A stretch of DNA of 51,750 nucleotides from a virus. The notes beneath the pieces were generated by a model. That model was not told where the DNA came from. It ran no database searches and saw nothing but the letters and a program-made list of their open reading frames with translations. The stretch is from the IMG/VR virus record IMGVR_UViG_3300050821_014117, positions 1 through 51,750 of that record, one strand, 5' to 3'. Position numbers and translations under genes: made by a program. Shown here in pieces: positions 51,099-51,750 of this stretch. Within the stretch, counting starts at the first letter, position 1; every line of letters starts with the position of its first letter.

Positions 51099-51434
51099 TT
51101 AAGCCTTTAGGACATCATAGAGGTCGAACTGGATGATGCTGGTCTCCGGGTAATAGACCTCGTTGGGGAACGCCAGGTCGTCCCCCACGGTCCCGATCTG
51201 GATGGGTTCCGAAGACATGTTGCGCTTTTGGGAGTCCCGGAGCTGAAAGGACCCGCCCACCGGATTCACCACCGACGCGATCCCCACGACCCGCCGCATG
51301 ATGAAGTCGCCCCACCCGCCCTTGATGTAGACGAACTGGTTGAGTGCGTTCGTCCCATTGGTCAGGGCGGTGGCGTCGTAGACCCAGATGAAGGGCAGGT
51401 CTTCGTATCCGTCGGGTGGCTCGTATGCGGGCAC
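51099..51434 (-). CDS. Beta-rich virion surface protein (paralogue family), 111 aa
   Basis: ATG 51434, next to the joint-spanning gene's stop. MPAYEPPDGYEDLPFIWVYDATALTNG, GGSFQLRDSQKRNMSSEPIQIG and YYPETSIIQFDLYDVLKA follow the sister pattern (LxD...; SxIxxDLxxL). Virion role inferred. Confidence 0.65.
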   Translation of the reverse strand: MPAYEPPDGYEDLPFIWVYDATALTNGTNALNQFVYIKGGWGDFIMRRVVGIASVVNPVGGSFQLRDSQKRNMSSEPIQIGTVGDDLAFPNEVYYPETSIIQFDLYDVLKA

Positions 51435-51750
51435 TATTGATTCAAGCGGAACCGCTTGACCCCCATGAAAACGATCTGGAGCGGATTGGGCGCTCCGCTC
51501 AAGTCTTGGATGTCGATGATGATGCGGGACCCCGCGGGAAACGGGTGCTGCGGGCTGAATACCGTTGGTTTCGAGGGGTTGAGCGAGATCCCCTGGGACA
51601 ACAGGAGCCCGCTGGAAAACTGGTAGCCCGTCGCGTCCCCCAGGCGAATCTGAAACAACCCCGCGGCCGTCGAGATGTACCAGGCCCGGAGTTCAAAGTC
51701 GCTATCGACCTGGATCTGGACCGTCTGGGCCGTCAGCTCCTGGTTGGCGA
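51434..51750 (-). CDS. Beta-rich virion surface protein, C-terminal part (gene spans circular joint)
   Basis: Continuation of the gene that starts at 230 and crosses the joint. The part here reads LFQIRLGDATGYQFSSG...FPAGSRIIIDIQDLSGAPNPLQIVFMGVKRFRLNQ. Its unbroken frame through the 97-base overlap proves the joint. See the entry at 1-230. Confidence 0.8.
   Translation of the reverse strand, partial: ANQELTAQTVQIQVDSDFELRAWYISTAAGLFQIRLGDATGYQFSSGLLLSQGISLNPSKPTVFSPQHPFPAGSRIIIDIQDLSGAPNPLQIVFMGVKRFRLNQ
51654..51750. repeat. Terminal direct repeat (circular joint), right copy
   Basis: Exact copy of bases 1-97. Removing it gives a circle of 51,653 bp. Confidence 0.95.

Overview
The window is a complete circular element. 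Bases 1-97 are repeated exactly at 51654-51750, and a gene reads without a break across the joint, so the unique circle is about 51,653 bp. It is GC-rich and almost fully coding, with many ATGA/GTGA stop-start overlaps. It looks like a bacterial virus: it has a peptidoglycan peptidase, a transglycosylase-like lysis protein, a collar-type fibre, lectin-like and other beta-rich surface proteins, three DNA methyltransferases, a serine recombinase, two HNH proteins and a tRNA gene. I could not find a terminase, portal, tape measure, DNA polymerase, helicase or any P-loop ATPase. About a dozen small proteins of the main late-type operon have a membrane segment. A tailless, membrane-containing virus, or another lineage far from the known ones, is therefore plausible (inference). 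The secreted proteins with Fn3, Ig-like and dockerin-like domains resemble those of Acidobacteriota, so a soil host of that phylum is a weak guess.

Layout. (1) A large minus-strand block runs from 14415 down to 395, across the joint, and on to 43785. It carries a transglutaminase-like protein, very basic small proteins, tail-anchored membrane proteins (several starting MRI...GLGD), a J-domain protein, a glycosyltransferase/methyltransferase/glycosyltransferase trio, a coat-like protein and, beyond the joint, surface/fibre proteins. (2) Divergent overlapping promoters near 14.43 kb separate this from a plus-strand block at 14.5-37.7 kb. That block starts with a 558-aa unknown protein, DUF5131 and a second coat-like paralogue, and then becomes a long run of small accessory genes. 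(3) A bidirectional terminator at 37.73-37.80 kb separates it from a short minus block with a D12-class adenine methyltransferase. (4) A plus block at 40.0-43.8 kb starts with a promoter and a tRNA-like RNA and carries the serine recombinase and an HNH protein.

The most striking feature is a family of 28 dispersed elements, about 50-65 bp each, placed almost only at gene boundaries. Read in one direction, each has the conserved ends GGGGAACGACC and GTCGCCAAAC with a variable core, often preceded by a GTTC...GAAC hairpin. Eight times, two elements in opposite orientation enclose exactly one small gene, and five of these genes share the start context GGAGGTGTTGGGATGA or close variants. Elsewhere the elements supply C-terminal tails (GERPEQ...VAKP, GNDPSK..., ...ESPNK), Shine-Dalgarno sequences (AAAAAGGAG) and ATGA stop-start overlaps, so translation passes through them. 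This looks like an undescribed system of single-gene cassettes bounded by inverted elements. Mobilisation by the resident serine recombinase is possible but unproven. Several promoters place the start codon at the expected transcription start, suggesting leaderless mRNAs.
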